Shown piece after piece: positions 36,461 to 49,300 of a DNA stretch of 64,000 nucleotides; positions within the stretch are counted from its first letter, which is position 1, and each line of letters begins with the position of its first letter. Origin of the DNA: Campanula takesimana (taxonomy: Eukaryota; Streptophyta; Magnoliopsida; Asterales; Campanulaceae). The stretch covers positions 434,001-498,000 of the forward strand of contig JAOWBW010000429.1 of assembly GCA_026119855.1 (NCBI GenBank). The letters are read 5' to 3'. A model generated the notes under the pieces. It had not been told where the DNA came from, searched no databases, and worked only from the letters and a program-made list of their open reading frames with translations. The position numbers and the translations under genes are program-made.

Positions 36461-38388
36461 CCCGTTCATCATGATTATTTTAATAATAACATGTTGATAA
36501 TATAATTGGATTATATGTGTTAGCATGCTATTGAATTTAGATTTATGATGTCAATGTGATTTATATTTTATGTATGTATATGAGATATATGAAGATCATA
36601 AAATTGCACCGTTTAAATACGTTATGTGGGATCAAAGATTGCAATTAAGGATGGCAACGGGGCGGTTCCGGGGTGGGTTTTGTCAAAACCGAACCCCGAC
36701 CCTAATGCCAAAAGGACAACCCGAACCCGACCCATAATCAAGGGAACCCGAACTCGACCCGACCCGAAGCGTATCAAATTATAAAATTTTGAGCTCATAT
36801 TTGCTTGGGGCCAATCTATGTCTAAGCTTAAATTTTAATTAGTTATAAAAATAAGTTTAAAATCATTAAATGTCACTAAAAATCAACTATAAAAATAAAT
36901 TGAATATCATATAATATGATTAACTAACATAATATCTTGACTTTATAAATGAGAGCGGGTCGGGCGGATCACGGCGGGTTAATATCAAAACCCGAACCCG
37001 ATCCTAACCCGCTCGGGTCATGAAAATTGCAACCCGAACCCTATTTTATCGGGGAGTATCGCCTTCGGGTTCGGATCGGGTTCGGTCAAATGCCATCCCT
37101 AATTGCAATAATAATTTGATTATTATGTTCCTTGTGATTATCAAAAGTTAATTGGATTAATTTGTTGATGATTCTAGATTCATGAATAAATTGTTTATTC
37201 AAGGTTTTGATGAACATGGTGATTTGATCATCATGAACACCAAACCCTAATTGAATCGGGAAAGCAATTTTAGGGTTAAAATTGAAAAACTTGGAATCTC
37301 TCCGGCCGTAGTGCACGGCCGAGCAGGTCATAAGACTCGGCCGATCTGCTCGGCCGAGCAGTGTCTGTGGAGCGGCCGTGCAGTTTGGTCAGAAGCTGTT
37401 TTTGAAACGCAAAATCTTGAATTTAATTTGATTGTCAGATGGTTGGTTTTAGAAACCGTGTTTCCTGAAATTAAATGTCAATTTCAAAATTACTTTGGAT
37501 TGAATTTGTTTGTCAGATGGTTGGTTTTAGAAACTGTGTTTCCCGTAAATAAATCTCAAGGGCAAAGTCATAAATTGATGAGACAAAAGAATTTAGAATC
37601 GAGTTACTTTATGTAAGGGATTTTGGATGCCTTTTGGCTTAGTTTCGACCTTACATAGTTGTTTCTTTTAGTTTCTAAATTTGGTACGGGATTGTGGATG
37701 CCTTCTGGCTTAGTTTCGATCGTACAATCGTACTCTCAATTACGTGTTTAAGAATTTATCCCCATAAATCAATCACATGAAATCATATTTTAATTAATAG
37801 GATTAATTAAATTATTAACCTATGCTTTACATGTTTATATTATGTGCGTATAATTGTGTTACCATGCTATATATGTTGAACTTTCTTGTTAAAATTTATG
37901 TCACGTGTCAATCCATGATTAAAACACTTGGGATTACAAAGGGTAGTTTTATGTGGGCTCTAACCATCGCGAGACACATTAATTCTATCATTTTATGAAA
38001 AAGATGAGTGAAATAGTGATTCCTATACGTTTAAAGTGGATTGACTTAATTAGGCTATCAAAACAGTTTTGGGCCTAAGACACAAAATGAGATTAAAACA
38101 TGCTTTTGACATATTATGTTTAAAAGAATCTCATAAAAGGATCTAAGAGTCATATATGATATGATTGATAAAAGTTATCTACCTCAATAGTTTGAATTTT
38201 GAGCAGCTTACCACCGCGGTGTCAAAACTGGAATGAAATATGGATCTTAGCCCATGTAAATTATATTATACCTTAATATATTTGAAGGTTATATAATTTA
38301 GTGGGAGTATTTATGAAATACAATAATTAATCTCTTTATGAAATTGGTACTAATACATATTAATATATGTTTGCATTAAATGTAAATA
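36461..38388 (+). other. F1 untranslated leader with structured repeats
   Basis: Between PBS and gag. It holds the hAT MITE 36646-37101, GC-rich palindromes (37300-37385), two GAAAC-NGT-GTTTC hairpins (37452-37464, 37530-37542), and two hairpins with a 30-nt loop around GGATGCCTTYTGGCTTAG (stems 37610-37618/37649-37657 and 37684-37689/37720-37725). The F3 leader on the minus strand at 45.3-47.0 kb has the same modules. Confidence 0.75.
36646..37101. mobile_element. hAT MITE inside the F1 leader
   Basis: Ends TAAGGATGGCAACGG and TGCCATCCCTA; exact 8-bp target duplication ATTGCAAT (36638-36645, 37102-37109). 456 bp, interior with CCCGAACCCGACCC-type repeats. Confidence 0.9.
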
Positions 38389-39190
38389 ATGGCTCAAAAC
38401 ACTCACAACCTATCATTGCGATCTATCCTTGAAAAGGAAAAGCTCCAAGAGAATGGTACTAACTTCCTGGATTGGATCTGAAACCTTAGAATTGTTCTAA
38501 GGCAAGAAGAGAAGTTGTACATTCTTGAGGACCCCGTTCCTGATGAACCTGAAGCCACTGCCCCTAGGGCGGACAGAGATGCTTATAAGAAACACAAAAG
38601 TGATTCTTGTGACGTCAGCTGTCTACTTTGATGCCTATGAGATAGGCACTGAATTGAAAGATATGTTTAAAGAGCAAGCTAGGCAAGAAAGGTTTGATAC
38701 CATGGCTGCCTTAATGTCATGCAAGATGACTGAAGGGCAAGCAGTGAGCCCTCATGTTTTGAAGATGAAAGGCCACATTGAGCATCTGGAGAGGTTGAGT
38801 TATGCTATCCCAGTTGAGTTGGCTACCGACATGATTCTTAACTCACTACCAAAATGCTATAATCAGTTTGTAATGAACTTTAATATGCATGGTATGATTA
38901 AGACTTTATCAGAGTTGCATGGGATGCTTAAAACTGCTGAAAATAAAATAATTGAGCAAACCACTTCTCCTGTGCTCATGGTAAATAAAGGAAAGGGATT
39001 TAAGAACAAGGGTAAAGGTAAGGCAATTGTTGCCAAACCTAAAGCTAGTAAGGCAAAGGTTGCCGAAGCTGCTGTAGTGGCTAAATCATCACTCAAAAAG
39101 ATTCAATTTGTTTCCATTGCTGTGAGACCGGTCATTGGAAGAGAAATCACAAAGCTTATATGGAAGAAAATAAGAAGAAGGAGAAGAAGA
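38389..39190 (+). pseudogene. F1 gag, degenerate
   Basis: ATG at 38389 opens MAQNTHNLSLRSILEKEKL; a TGA replaces a Trp codon about 30 codons in and a frameshift follows near 38525-38610. The capsid-like middle (DMFKEQARQERFDTMAALMS, HIEHLERLSYAIPVELATDM) is typical of Copia gag. A zinc knuckle of the CX2CX4HX4C type is at 39109-39150 in the pol frame, with His in place of the last Cys. Confidence 0.85.
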
Positions 39191-40350
39191 AGAAGGGAAA
39201 TGTGATTGCTTCTACTTCAGGTATCTATGTTATAGATATTCTCCTTTCTACTCCTAGTTCCTGGGTATTAGATACCGGATGTAGATCTCATATTTGTTTA
39301 AATGTGCAGGCACTAAAGAATAGGAGACTACTCAAGGATAGTGAAGTAGACCTACGTGTGGGGAATGGAGCAAGAGTTGCTGCATTAGCCGTAGGGACTT
39401 ATGAAGTCGCTTTACCTAGTGGTTTAATTCTTGTTTTGAACAATTGTTACTATATTCTGGATTTGAGTAGAAATATTATTTCAATTTCTTGTTTGGATAA
39501 TGAAGGCTATAGATTTCTTATTGAGAATAAGAGGTTTTCTATTTATTTAAATGATATACTTTATTGTATTGCAAATTCATTTAATGGCCTTTATATCCTT
39601 GATGTTAAGAATGGAAATAATGATAATGTCTATAACATAAATAAGAAATCTAAACCTAATGATGTAAATCACACTTATTTGTGGCATTGCCGTCTTGATC
39701 ATATTAATGAGAAACGTATTTCTAAACTCCATGTGGACGGACTTTTAGGGTCAAATGATTTTGAATTATATGAGACTAATGAGTCATGTTTACTTGGAAA
39801 AACAGACCAAGACACCTTTTACTAAGAGTAGTGAAAGGGCTAGTGACTTATTGGGCTTAGTAAATATGGCTATGTCTAATTAATGAAGAACAAAAGTGAA
39901 GTCTTTGAGATATTTAGAATATTTCAAAATGAAGTACAAAATAAAATTGGCAAAACTATTAAAGCACTTCTATCCGATCGCGGTGGTGAATATTTAAGCC
40001 AAAAATTTAACAATCATCTTAAAAATTGTGGAATTATTTCACAATTAACTCTACCTGGAACACCACAAGGGAATGGTGTGTCCGAGAGGAGAAATTGGAA
40101 TTTATTAGATATGGTTTGATCTATGACGAGTCAAGTTGATCTTCCATTATCCTTTTGGAGACATGCATTAGAAGCCGTTGCGCTCACACTAAACAATGTT
40201 CTAACTAAATCGGTTCCAAAGACTCCATATGAGTGGAATGGAAGAAAGCCTAATATTTCTTTCATGAGAATTTGGGGTTGCGAAACTTATGTTAAGAGAC
40301 TCGTCTCTGACAAAATAGCACACAAATCTGATAAATGTTTTTTGTGGGAT
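39160..40350 (+). pseudogene. F1 pol part 1: protease and integrase, degenerate
   Basis: The protease has SWVLDTGCRSHIC (active DTG). A pre-integrase domain follows (LWHCRLDHINEKRISKLH). About 90 nt are missing near 39860-39880, removing the first catalytic Asp region (TDVCGP in the related element). The rest of the core is present: LLSDRGGEYLS, PQGNGVSERRN. TGA and other stops interrupt. It ends at the F2 insertion. Confidence 0.88.
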
Positions 40351-40878
40351 ATCCTTGTTGGTGTTGTATGCTCTAGGCACGTTATTTGAACGATTAATGT
40401 TATCTCTTGATTATATATTAATAAAGATATTGAATATTTGATTATTATATCCTTTGCATGTTTATTATAATAATCCCCATCCCTGATAATTATGATTAAT
40501 TATTAGTATAAGTTTAATATATAATCATATGATATTTATGGTGTATGAGATACAATTAAACTTTTGGGTATTTGTTGGAGAACTAATACTAGACTGACCC
40601 GTATGAGATTTATGTCATGGTCACAATGTCATAATTAAATCTCATATAGTTATATTACTTGAATCTTTAGACCTGAGATTATTACAGTCTTCCACTTGAT
40701 GAACATTACGTTTGACATATTCAAAAGTTACCCCTAACCGGGTAGCTATAAATAATATGATTGGCGTAATCGGAATCATGTAGGGAAGAGTAATAAGTCA
40801 AGATGGGATTTGTTCCTCGTCAAGATAGATGTCAAGCTTTGGCCACTAGATGAATGGTATTGATGACATGCATGGCCG

Positions 40879-42331
40879 TGTTGGGTTTCGAGGCAACATG
40901 CGCAGCGGAATATAGCATTTAAAATTTATGAAACCTAAAGCCTATAGATCCATTCATATGATTATATCAAATACATCTACAATGAATACTAGAATACTAA
41001 CCCTTGAAGCGATTGATTAACAACCTTGAATTCGATGGAGCTTTTCGAAACTTGATCACGAACACAATCACGAACAAGATCACGAACTTGAAGATGATAA
41101 GCGTCACCTTCTAACGGTATCCACACCACGAACGAATATCAAGAAACACTTGATCTTGGTTGCTAGACCAATTTGTGAAACAAGCTTTCACAATAGACTA
41201 TATGGAATTAATATGTGATTTCTTGTTCTTCACTTTCATGATCTTAGAACAAGAATAAACTCTCTCAAACTCTTTGGAAGTTCTCACAAAGCAATATGAC
41301 TGATTAGGCTGTTTATATACTTGTTAGACCCATTCCAAATAAGTAACAAGTGATTAAACCCGTAAGAAAACGTATTGGGAAAAACCTAGTCCGAACAGGA
41401 CTTTTGGTCCGCCCAGGTCTTTAACTGGTCCGGCCGGGTCCTTATCAAGGTCCGTCCGGACCTTCCCAATTTCCAGTTTTCTCCTCTAATTTCCTAATAT
41501 TCCTCAAAGGCCCTTCGACCCATAATTCCAATTAAGTTCTTTTAAGATTCGTTCTAATGTGTGTGACCCTTTAGGATTATACTAAGTTGGCAATGGGCAT
41601 AAACCCATAAAATATGATTAGGTTCTAGCAAACCGTCATACCTACCCAATTAGTCTAACTATATAAGTTCGTATCCTTTAATAGAACATATTACAATCTC
41701 TTTGTTTCACGATGTCTATTGAACGTAAGCCATGGTCAATGGTCAACTTACATAGTTCAATGCTTTCTCGATCCCGAATGTATTGATACAACAAATCTTA
41801 TTTGAGCACGGCCATGCATTTCATCAATACCATTCATCGAGTGGCCAAAGTTTGACATCTCTCTTGATGAGGAACAAATCACATCTTGACTTATTACTCT
41901 TCCCTACATGATTCCGATTACGCCAAACATATTCTTTATAGCTACCCGGTTAGGGGTAATGTTTGAATATGTCAAACGTAATGTTCATAAAGTGGAAGAC
42001 TGTAATAATCTTAGGTCTAAATATTCAAGTAATATAACTATATGAGATTTAACTATGACCTTATGACCATGATATAAATCTCATACGGGTCAGTCCAGTA
42101 TTAGTTCTCCAATAAATACCCATAAGTTTGATTGTATCACATACACCATAATCACTATATGATTATCTATTAAACTTATACTAACAATTAATCATAATTA
42201 TCAGGGACGGGGATTATTATAATAAACATGCAAAGGATATAATAATCAAACATTCAATATCTTTATTAATACATAATCAATAGATAACATTAATCATTCA
42301 AATAACGTGCCTAGAGCATACAACACCAACA
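40879..42331 (-). repeat. F2 LTR, 3' LTR of the chimeric element
   Basis: 1,453 bp, inverted copy of the outer F2 LTR. Palindromic GGTCCGGCCGGGTCC and GGTCCGTCCGGACC at 41395-41465, upstream (minus strand) of a TATA-like TATATAAAC at about 41320. Confidence 0.88.
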
Positions 42332-42351
42332 ATCTCCCACTTGCACTAGGC

Positions 42352-45315
42352 CTAATTAATGTATCGAATACCCATAGACCTAACATTACCACCATGCTTT
42401 GCTTGTGGAAGACCCTTTATCAATGAGTCAGCAATGTTATCATCAGTCGGTACTCTGCATATATTTACATCTCCCCTATCAACGATCTCCCGAATGATAT
42501 GAAAACGCCTAAGTATGTGTTTGGATTTCTGATGTGATCTTGGTTCCTTTGCTTGAGCAATAACACCTTTATTATCACAATAAAGGTCTATTGGATTAGC
42601 AATGCTAGGAACCACCTCTCGTTCACCAATGAACTTCTTGATCCAAACAGCCTCTTTTGCAGCATCGGATGCAGCAATATACTCAGCTTCAGTTGTAGAA
42701 TGTGCTACGGTACTTTGCTTAGAACTCTTCCAGCTAACCGCACCTCTATTAAGCACAAAAAAAAAAATCCAGATTGTGATCCTGAATCATCCTTGTCGGT
42801 TTAGAAGCTTGCATCTGTGTAACCACTTACAACAAGATCATCTTCCATACCTCCATACACCAAGAACGAATCTTTAATCATTCTCAAGTACTTAAGAATC
42901 GTCTTAATTGCAATCCAGTGACTTTCACCAGGATCTAGAATCTGCTCGTCATGCTCAAAGCATACGAGACATCGGGTCTAGTACATATCATGGCATACAT
43001 GATTGATCCAATTGCAGAAGCATATGGAATCCTAATCATTCTCTCACGCTCATCAGTTGTCTTAGGACACTGATTCTTGCTTAGAGTTATGCCATGACCT
43101 ACTGGCAAATTTCCTCTCTTAGAGTTTTTCATGCGGAATCTCTTAAAAACTTTTTCAATATATGTATCTTGACTTAAACCAATCAATTTCTTGGATCTAT
43201 CAAGATATATCCCAATGCCAAGGATATACGCGGCTTCTCCCATATCTTTCATTGAAAAACACTTTCCTAATCAAGTCTTTACAGACTGCAGTGCAGGAAT
43301 GTCGTTTCCCATAAGCAATATGTCATCAATATATAGTACTAGAAATAATACTATGTTCCCACTAATCTTGTAAACACAAGGTTCATCTTCGTTCTTGATG
43401 AAGCCAAACTCTTTGACCGATTCATCAAATCGAAGATTCCAACTCCTAGAAGCTTGCTTTAATCCATAAATGGATTTTTGCAACTTGCATACTTTATTAG
43501 AATTTTCTGGAATTACAAAACCTTCAGGTTGTGTCATATAAACATCCTCAAATAAGTTCCTGTTAAGGAACGCTATTTTGACATCCATTTACCATATCTC
43601 ATAGTCAAAATATGCAGCTATGGCAAGTAAAATTCTTATAGACTTGATCATTGCTACGGGCGAAAAGGTTTCATCATAGTCAATTCCATGAATCTGCCTA
43701 TAGCCTTTCGCTACAAGTCTAGCTTTATAAGTATGCACCTTTCCATCCATGTCAGTTTTCTTTTTGAAAACCCACTTGCATCCTATGGTTTTCACACCTT
43801 CGGGTGCATCAATCAAGTTCCAAACTTGATTATCATACATGGACTTAATTTTAGATTCCATGGCTCCAAGCCATTTATCTGAATCAGGAGCGGACATCGC
43901 TTCTTGGTAGGAAGTAGGTTCGTCATCAACTATGACTTCCACTTCATTGCTATTTTTCATGATAAATCCATATCTCTCAGGTTCAGATCTCACCCTACCA
44001 GTTCTGCGAGAAACTTGAGTATTCTGAATAGGTTCCACAACTCGTTGTGAAACTTGTTCAGATCCAACATTTTGTTTCATGTAATTTCCGGGTTCTTGAA
44101 CCTCTTCAAGACTTATTTTACTCCCACTAGTTCTTTTAGATAGAAACTCTTTCTCTAGAAAAGCACCATCTCGTGCAACAAACACTTCGTTGTCCGCGCG
44201 GTTGTAAAAGTAGTATCCTTTAGTTTCCTTAGGATATCCCATAAAAATACATTTATCAGACTTGTGTGCGAGTTTGTCAGAGATAAGCCTCTTGACATAT
44301 GCCTCACAACCCCAAATCTTCATAAAAGAAAGATTAGGCATTTTTCCTTTCCACATCTCATATGGTGTCTTTGGAACAGATTTTGTTGGAACATTATTTA
44401 GTGTAAGAGCGGCAGTTTCTAGTGCATGTCCCCAAAAGGATAAAGGAAGATCAACTTGACTCATCATGGAGCGGACCATATCCAATAAAGTCCTATTTCT
44501 CTGCTCAGACACACCATTCCATTGTGGTGTTCCAGGTGGAGTTAATTGTGAAACAATTCCACAATCTTTAAGATGATTGTCAAATTCTTGGCTTAAATAT
44601 TCTCCACCGCGATCAGATCGAAGTACTTTAATAGTTTTGCCAATTTGATTTTGTACTTCATTTTGAAATATTCTAAATATCTCAAAAGATTCACTTTTAT
44701 GTTTCATTAAGTAGACATAGTCATATCTACTAAAATCATCAGTAAAAGTTATGAAGTATTGATATCCTCCCCTAGCACTGCTGCTCATTGGTCCACACAC
44801 ATCAGTATGTATGAGTCCCAATAAGTCACTAGCCATTTCACTACTCTTAGTAAAAGGTGTCTTTGTCATCTTTCCAAGTAGACAAGACTCACAAGTTTCA
44901 TATGATTCAAAATCATGTGAATCTAAAAGTCCGTCCCCATGGAGTTTTGAGATACGCTTCTCATTAATATGACCAAGACGGTAATGCTACAAATAAGTAT
45001 GATTTACATCATTAGGTTTGGATTTCTTATTTACATTATAAATATTCTCATTATTTCTGCTTTCAACATCAAGAACATAAAGGCCATTAAATGAACATGC
45101 AGTACAATAAAGCATATCATTTAAATAAATAGATAACTTCTTATTTTTAATAAGAAAACTATAACCTTCATTATCCAAACAAGAAACTGAAATAATATTT
45201 CTACTTAAATCCGGAACGTAATAACAATTGTTCAAAACAAGAATTAATCCGCTAGGTAAAATGATATCATATGTTCCTACGGCTAATGCAGCAACTCTTG
45301 CTCCGTATTTCACCC
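42352..45315 (-). pseudogene. Chimeric element pol (protease end to RNase H), degenerate
   Basis: From 45313 downward: end of the protease domain (RVAALAVGTYDIILPSGLIL), pre-integrase (HINEKRISKLHGDG), integrase with HTDVCGPMSSSARGGY, SDRGGEYLS and NGVSEQRNRTLLDM (D, D, E all present), RT with CKWVFKKKTDMDG, GIDYDETFSPVA, MDVKIAFLNRN and LYIDDILLMGND, then RNase H with WKSSKQSTVAHSTTEAEYIA and NIADSLIKGLPQAKH. Stops occur before MDVKIAF and before MKDMGEAA, and frames shift near 42.9 kb. Gag and the protease active site are deleted: leader sequence joins pol at about 45315. Confidence 0.9.
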
Positions 45316-47053
45316 AACTTTGAGTCGGCTAGGGCACGACTGCTCAAAATCAAGTTATTTAGGTAGATAACTCCTTATCAATCACATCATATGCGACTCT
45401 TAGATCTTTTATGAGATTGTTAGACATCTTATGTCAAACATGTTTTAATCTCATCTGTGCCTTAGGCCCAAAACTGTTTTGATAGCCCAATTAAGTCAAA
45501 CCATTTTAAACGTATAGGAAACTCTGATTCCTCATCTTGCCCATAAATGAATAGAATTAATGCACCTACGCTAGGGCGTAACCCACATAAAACTACCCAC
45601 GTACTCACAAGTGTTTTAATCATGGATTGGCACAAGACTTAAGTTTTTAAGAAGGTTTATTACATAGAGATATGCATCATATATTTAATTATGTCAAACA
45701 TAATATAATATAGTCTTTGCATAACTGAGGTTAACTAATCCAATTAATTAACAGAAGCAAAATCTTGTGATTTAATTATGAAGCAACATAATGGGGATGG
45801 AATCTAAATTATTTGTTAACATTTTACAGATTGGATATTTCATTCGCATTCCCAGAAACAAGGCGTGAGCATGCCATTGGTCCATGCAATGAATTAATCC
45901 AAATTTAGTTTCCTTCTCTTGCAAACAATTTGCACTTTGTATAGGGATAAATTCTGAAACTTTGAGATTACACTAACCTTAAACTCCTTTAAGATTATGA
46001 TCTCAGTAACTGTCTGGACTTATGAACTGAAATCTGTTTCAGGAAACACGGTTTCCAAAACCTGCCGTCTGAAACAGATCAGAATCAGTAATGCCCAAAC
46101 CATCCGTACGGATGTTTCTGGAAGCATCCATATTTATCCGTACAGCTCTTTCATACAGGTCACATAAACTCTGAACTTTTCAAAATTCTGAAACTATATC
46201 CGCAGATTATCTTGAAATTGAAAGCACAAACCCGCACGGCCGAAACTAAGCCAAAAGGCATCCACATTTCCGTGCTAAGATCACCAAACCAAGCAACTTC
46301 TTAATACGGTCGAAACTAAGCCAAAAGGCATCCACATTCCCGTATAGATTGAATACTTGTTTCAAGATCTTTCATTGTCTCTTAATCTCACAGATTACAG
46401 CAGTTCTAAACTCTTTAGAACTCTGATTTCTGCAATTCCTTTTAAATTCTTTGGCCGAAAACTGTTTCAGGAAATACGGTTTCGGAAACCAGCCGTCTGA
46501 AAGAAGTTTCCAGTTTCCAGATTCGAATTCTGTAAACAATTTACAGAATAATCTGAACACCAGAAAACAAAATCAAATCTGAGAATTTCCAAACTATCCG
46601 TACGGATCAGTTTGGAATCATCCAAACCAGCCGTACGGATCCATTGGTAGGATCCCAGATTTTCAGGTTTTTCAGAATTTCATAAATTTGACCAAATCCA
46701 ATATCATGTTTGTACATAATCAGATTACAGAAACATGAATTTACAGATTACGAATTTAATTAGATCTAATCAATATCATGAATAAACAATTTATTATATA
46801 TATATATTAGATCTAAATTATTAATACACATAATCCAATTATTTATTGATAATCTCAACATGCAATTATTCATATAGATCAAATTAATATAATAATCACA
46901 TAATCCCCATATTCATGCTCATAAATTTTATATCTCATATATAAAACTCAAATCACACATTCATCTTATTATCATTTAGATATTATATAATCGAATTAAA
47001 CAATTCAACATGATATACTAAAATAATCAACAATGAACGGGGCTCTGATACCA
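45316..47053 (-). other. Leader of the F3-type element, with PBS
   Basis: PBS TGGTATCAGAGCC is at 47053-47041. The leader has CCGTACGG palindromes (about 46100-46140 and 46590-46640), GAAAC/GTTTC hairpins (46043-46055, 46471-46483), and two hairpins with a 30-nt loop (46345-46304 and 46275-46234). Motifs match the F3 LTR, so the 5' part of this element is F3. Confidence 0.75.
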
Positions 47054-47054
47054 C

Positions 47055-48432
47055 TGTTGGGTTTTGATGCATCATGCGCAGCGGAATAAATAGATAAAAT
47101 CAAACACCCAAGAGCTCGGATCTGTGCATGTTGATTAAATTAAATACAAGATGAAAGAAACATACCCTTGAAGATCGAATCCATGAACATGGACTTTAAG
47201 GTGCTAAAGGAAACACCCTCTATCGGTATCCACACGTCGAATGGACTCAAGAACGCTTCTTGATTTGACTGCTAGATCCTTAGGCTTTAAAAACATGGTT
47301 GAAGAACCATTCTTCAATCTCCCTTTGATTATTATGGTTTGATGATGAGCAAAAATCAAACCCCAATAACCTAAGTATAATATGTGTTTTTTCTCTCTCC
47401 AAGAAACTCTTGTTGATTTCCAAAATCAATGCCTAAGGCTTAATTTTCGGCTGAAGAGAACACAGAATATATACTGGGAGAAACCTAATTCCATTAGGTT
47501 AAAGGATTCCTTTCCCAGAAAGAAATCTGACAAAAAACTCGTCAGCGGACAAACTATCCGTACGGCTAGTCCAAACTATCCGTACGGCTGGTTTTTCCAC
47601 TTCCCAGTTTTTCTCGTTTTTCGTGCCAAGTAAGATCTGTTCTGCGTGTGTGACCCAATAGGATTATACTATGTTGGCAACGAGTCCGAAGACCTCGTAA
47701 ATCATAAGCGGACTCTAGCAAGCCATTATGACTACCCAAATAGTATAACTTTGAAAGCCCAAAGTAACCTTATAGAACATATCACAATCCCTTTGTCACA
47801 CGATATCATATTGAAGATAAGTCATGATCCACGTCAACTTATGTTGTCCAATGCTTTCTCGATCTCGAGTAGATTGATATGAGCAAATAACATTGAACGC
47901 TTCAATTCATTTGGGTACAACCGTACACTTTTATCAATCTCACTCATCGAGTGGCCAAGCAGATATCTCTCTTGAGAGAGGGACAAATCCTATCTTGACT
48001 TATCATTCTTCCCTACAGGAATTCGATTATGCCAATCGTAGCCTTTATAACCACCCGGTTAGGGGTAGCATTTGAGTACGTCAAACATAATGTTCATCAC
48101 GCGGAAGACTATAATAATCTCAGGTCTAAGGATAAATGATATAACTATTATGAGATTTAATTATGACATTTGACCATGACATAAATCTCATAACGGGTCT
48201 ATCCAGTACTTGTTCTCCAACATGTTCCCACAAGTTTAATCCGCATCCTATGTGCTATAATCATCATATGATTATCCATCAAACTCATGCTGCCCTTCAT
48301 AAGTGCTAGGGACAATGATTATTATAATAAACATGCAAAAGATATAATAATCGGGTTTGTTATCTCTATAACAATGAAGCTATGATATAACGCATAGGCC
48401 TTTCTCAAGGGCCTAGGGCATAATATCCAACA
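47055..48432 (-). repeat. F3 LTR, 5' LTR of the chimeric element
   Basis: 1,378 bp. On the minus strand it begins TGTTGGATATTATGCCCTAG and ends CATCAAAACCCAACA. Repeated CCGTACGGATAGTTTG units at about 47595-47548 precede a TATA box (TATATATTC, near 47470). Confidence 0.88.
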
Positions 48433-49300
48433 CGCCCGGACCTTCCTAATTTCTAGTTTTCTCCTCTAATTTCCTAATATTCCTCAAAGGCCCTTCGACC
48501 CATAATTCCAATTAAGTTCTTTTAAGATTCATTCTAATGTGTGTGACACTTTAGGATTATACTAAGTTGGCAATGGGCATAAACCCATAAGATATGATTA
48601 GGTTCTAGCAAACCGTCATACCTACCCAATTAGTATAACTATATCAGTTCGTATCCTTTAATAGAACATATTACAATCTCTTTGTTTCACGATGTCTATT
48701 GAACGTAAGCCATGGTCAATGGTCAACTTACATAGTTCAATGCTTTCTTGATCCCGAATGTATTGATTATTTGAGCACGGCCATGCATTTCATCAATACA
48801 ATTCATCGAGTGGCCAAAGCTTGACATCTCTCTTGACGAGGAACAAATCCCATCTTGACTTATTACTCTTCTCTACATGATTCCGATTACGCCAATCATA
48901 TTCTTTATAGCTACCCGGTTACGGGTAACGTTTGAATATGTCAAACGTAATGTTCATCAAGTGGAAAACTATAATAATCTCAGGTCTAAAGATTCAAGTA
49001 ATATAACTATATGAGATTTAATTATGACATTGTGACCATGACATAAATCTCATACGGGCCAGTCCAGTATTAGTTCTCCAACAAATACCCATAAGTTTAA
49101 TTGTATCCCATACACCATAATCAACATATGATTATCTATTAAACTTATACTAACAATTAATCATAATTATCAGGGACGGGGATTATTATAATAAACATGT
49201 AAAAGATATAATAATCAAACATTCAATATATTTATTAATACATAATCAATAGATAATATTAATCGTTCAAATAACGTGCCTAGAGCATACAACACCAACA
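48433..49300 (-). repeat. Truncated F2 LTR
   Basis: The first 868 bp of an F2 LTR on the minus strand; the remaining 585 bp are absent where the F3 LTR begins, inside the GGTCCGTCCGGACC palindrome region. Confidence 0.85.

Larger units (their letters stand above)
40879..49300 (-). mobile_element. Chimeric Copia element: F2 3' LTR, F3 5' LTR, minus strand
   Basis: On the minus strand the order is truncated F2 LTR (49300-48433), F3 LTR (48432-47055), PBS (47053-47041), F3-type leader, pol without gag, purine tract AGTGCAAGTGGGAGA, and an F2 LTR (42331-40879). The LTRs next to the body belong to different families, so this is not a simple insertion. An F3 element that entered an F2 element and then recombined with it would give this order. 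No clean target duplication. Confidence 0.82.
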
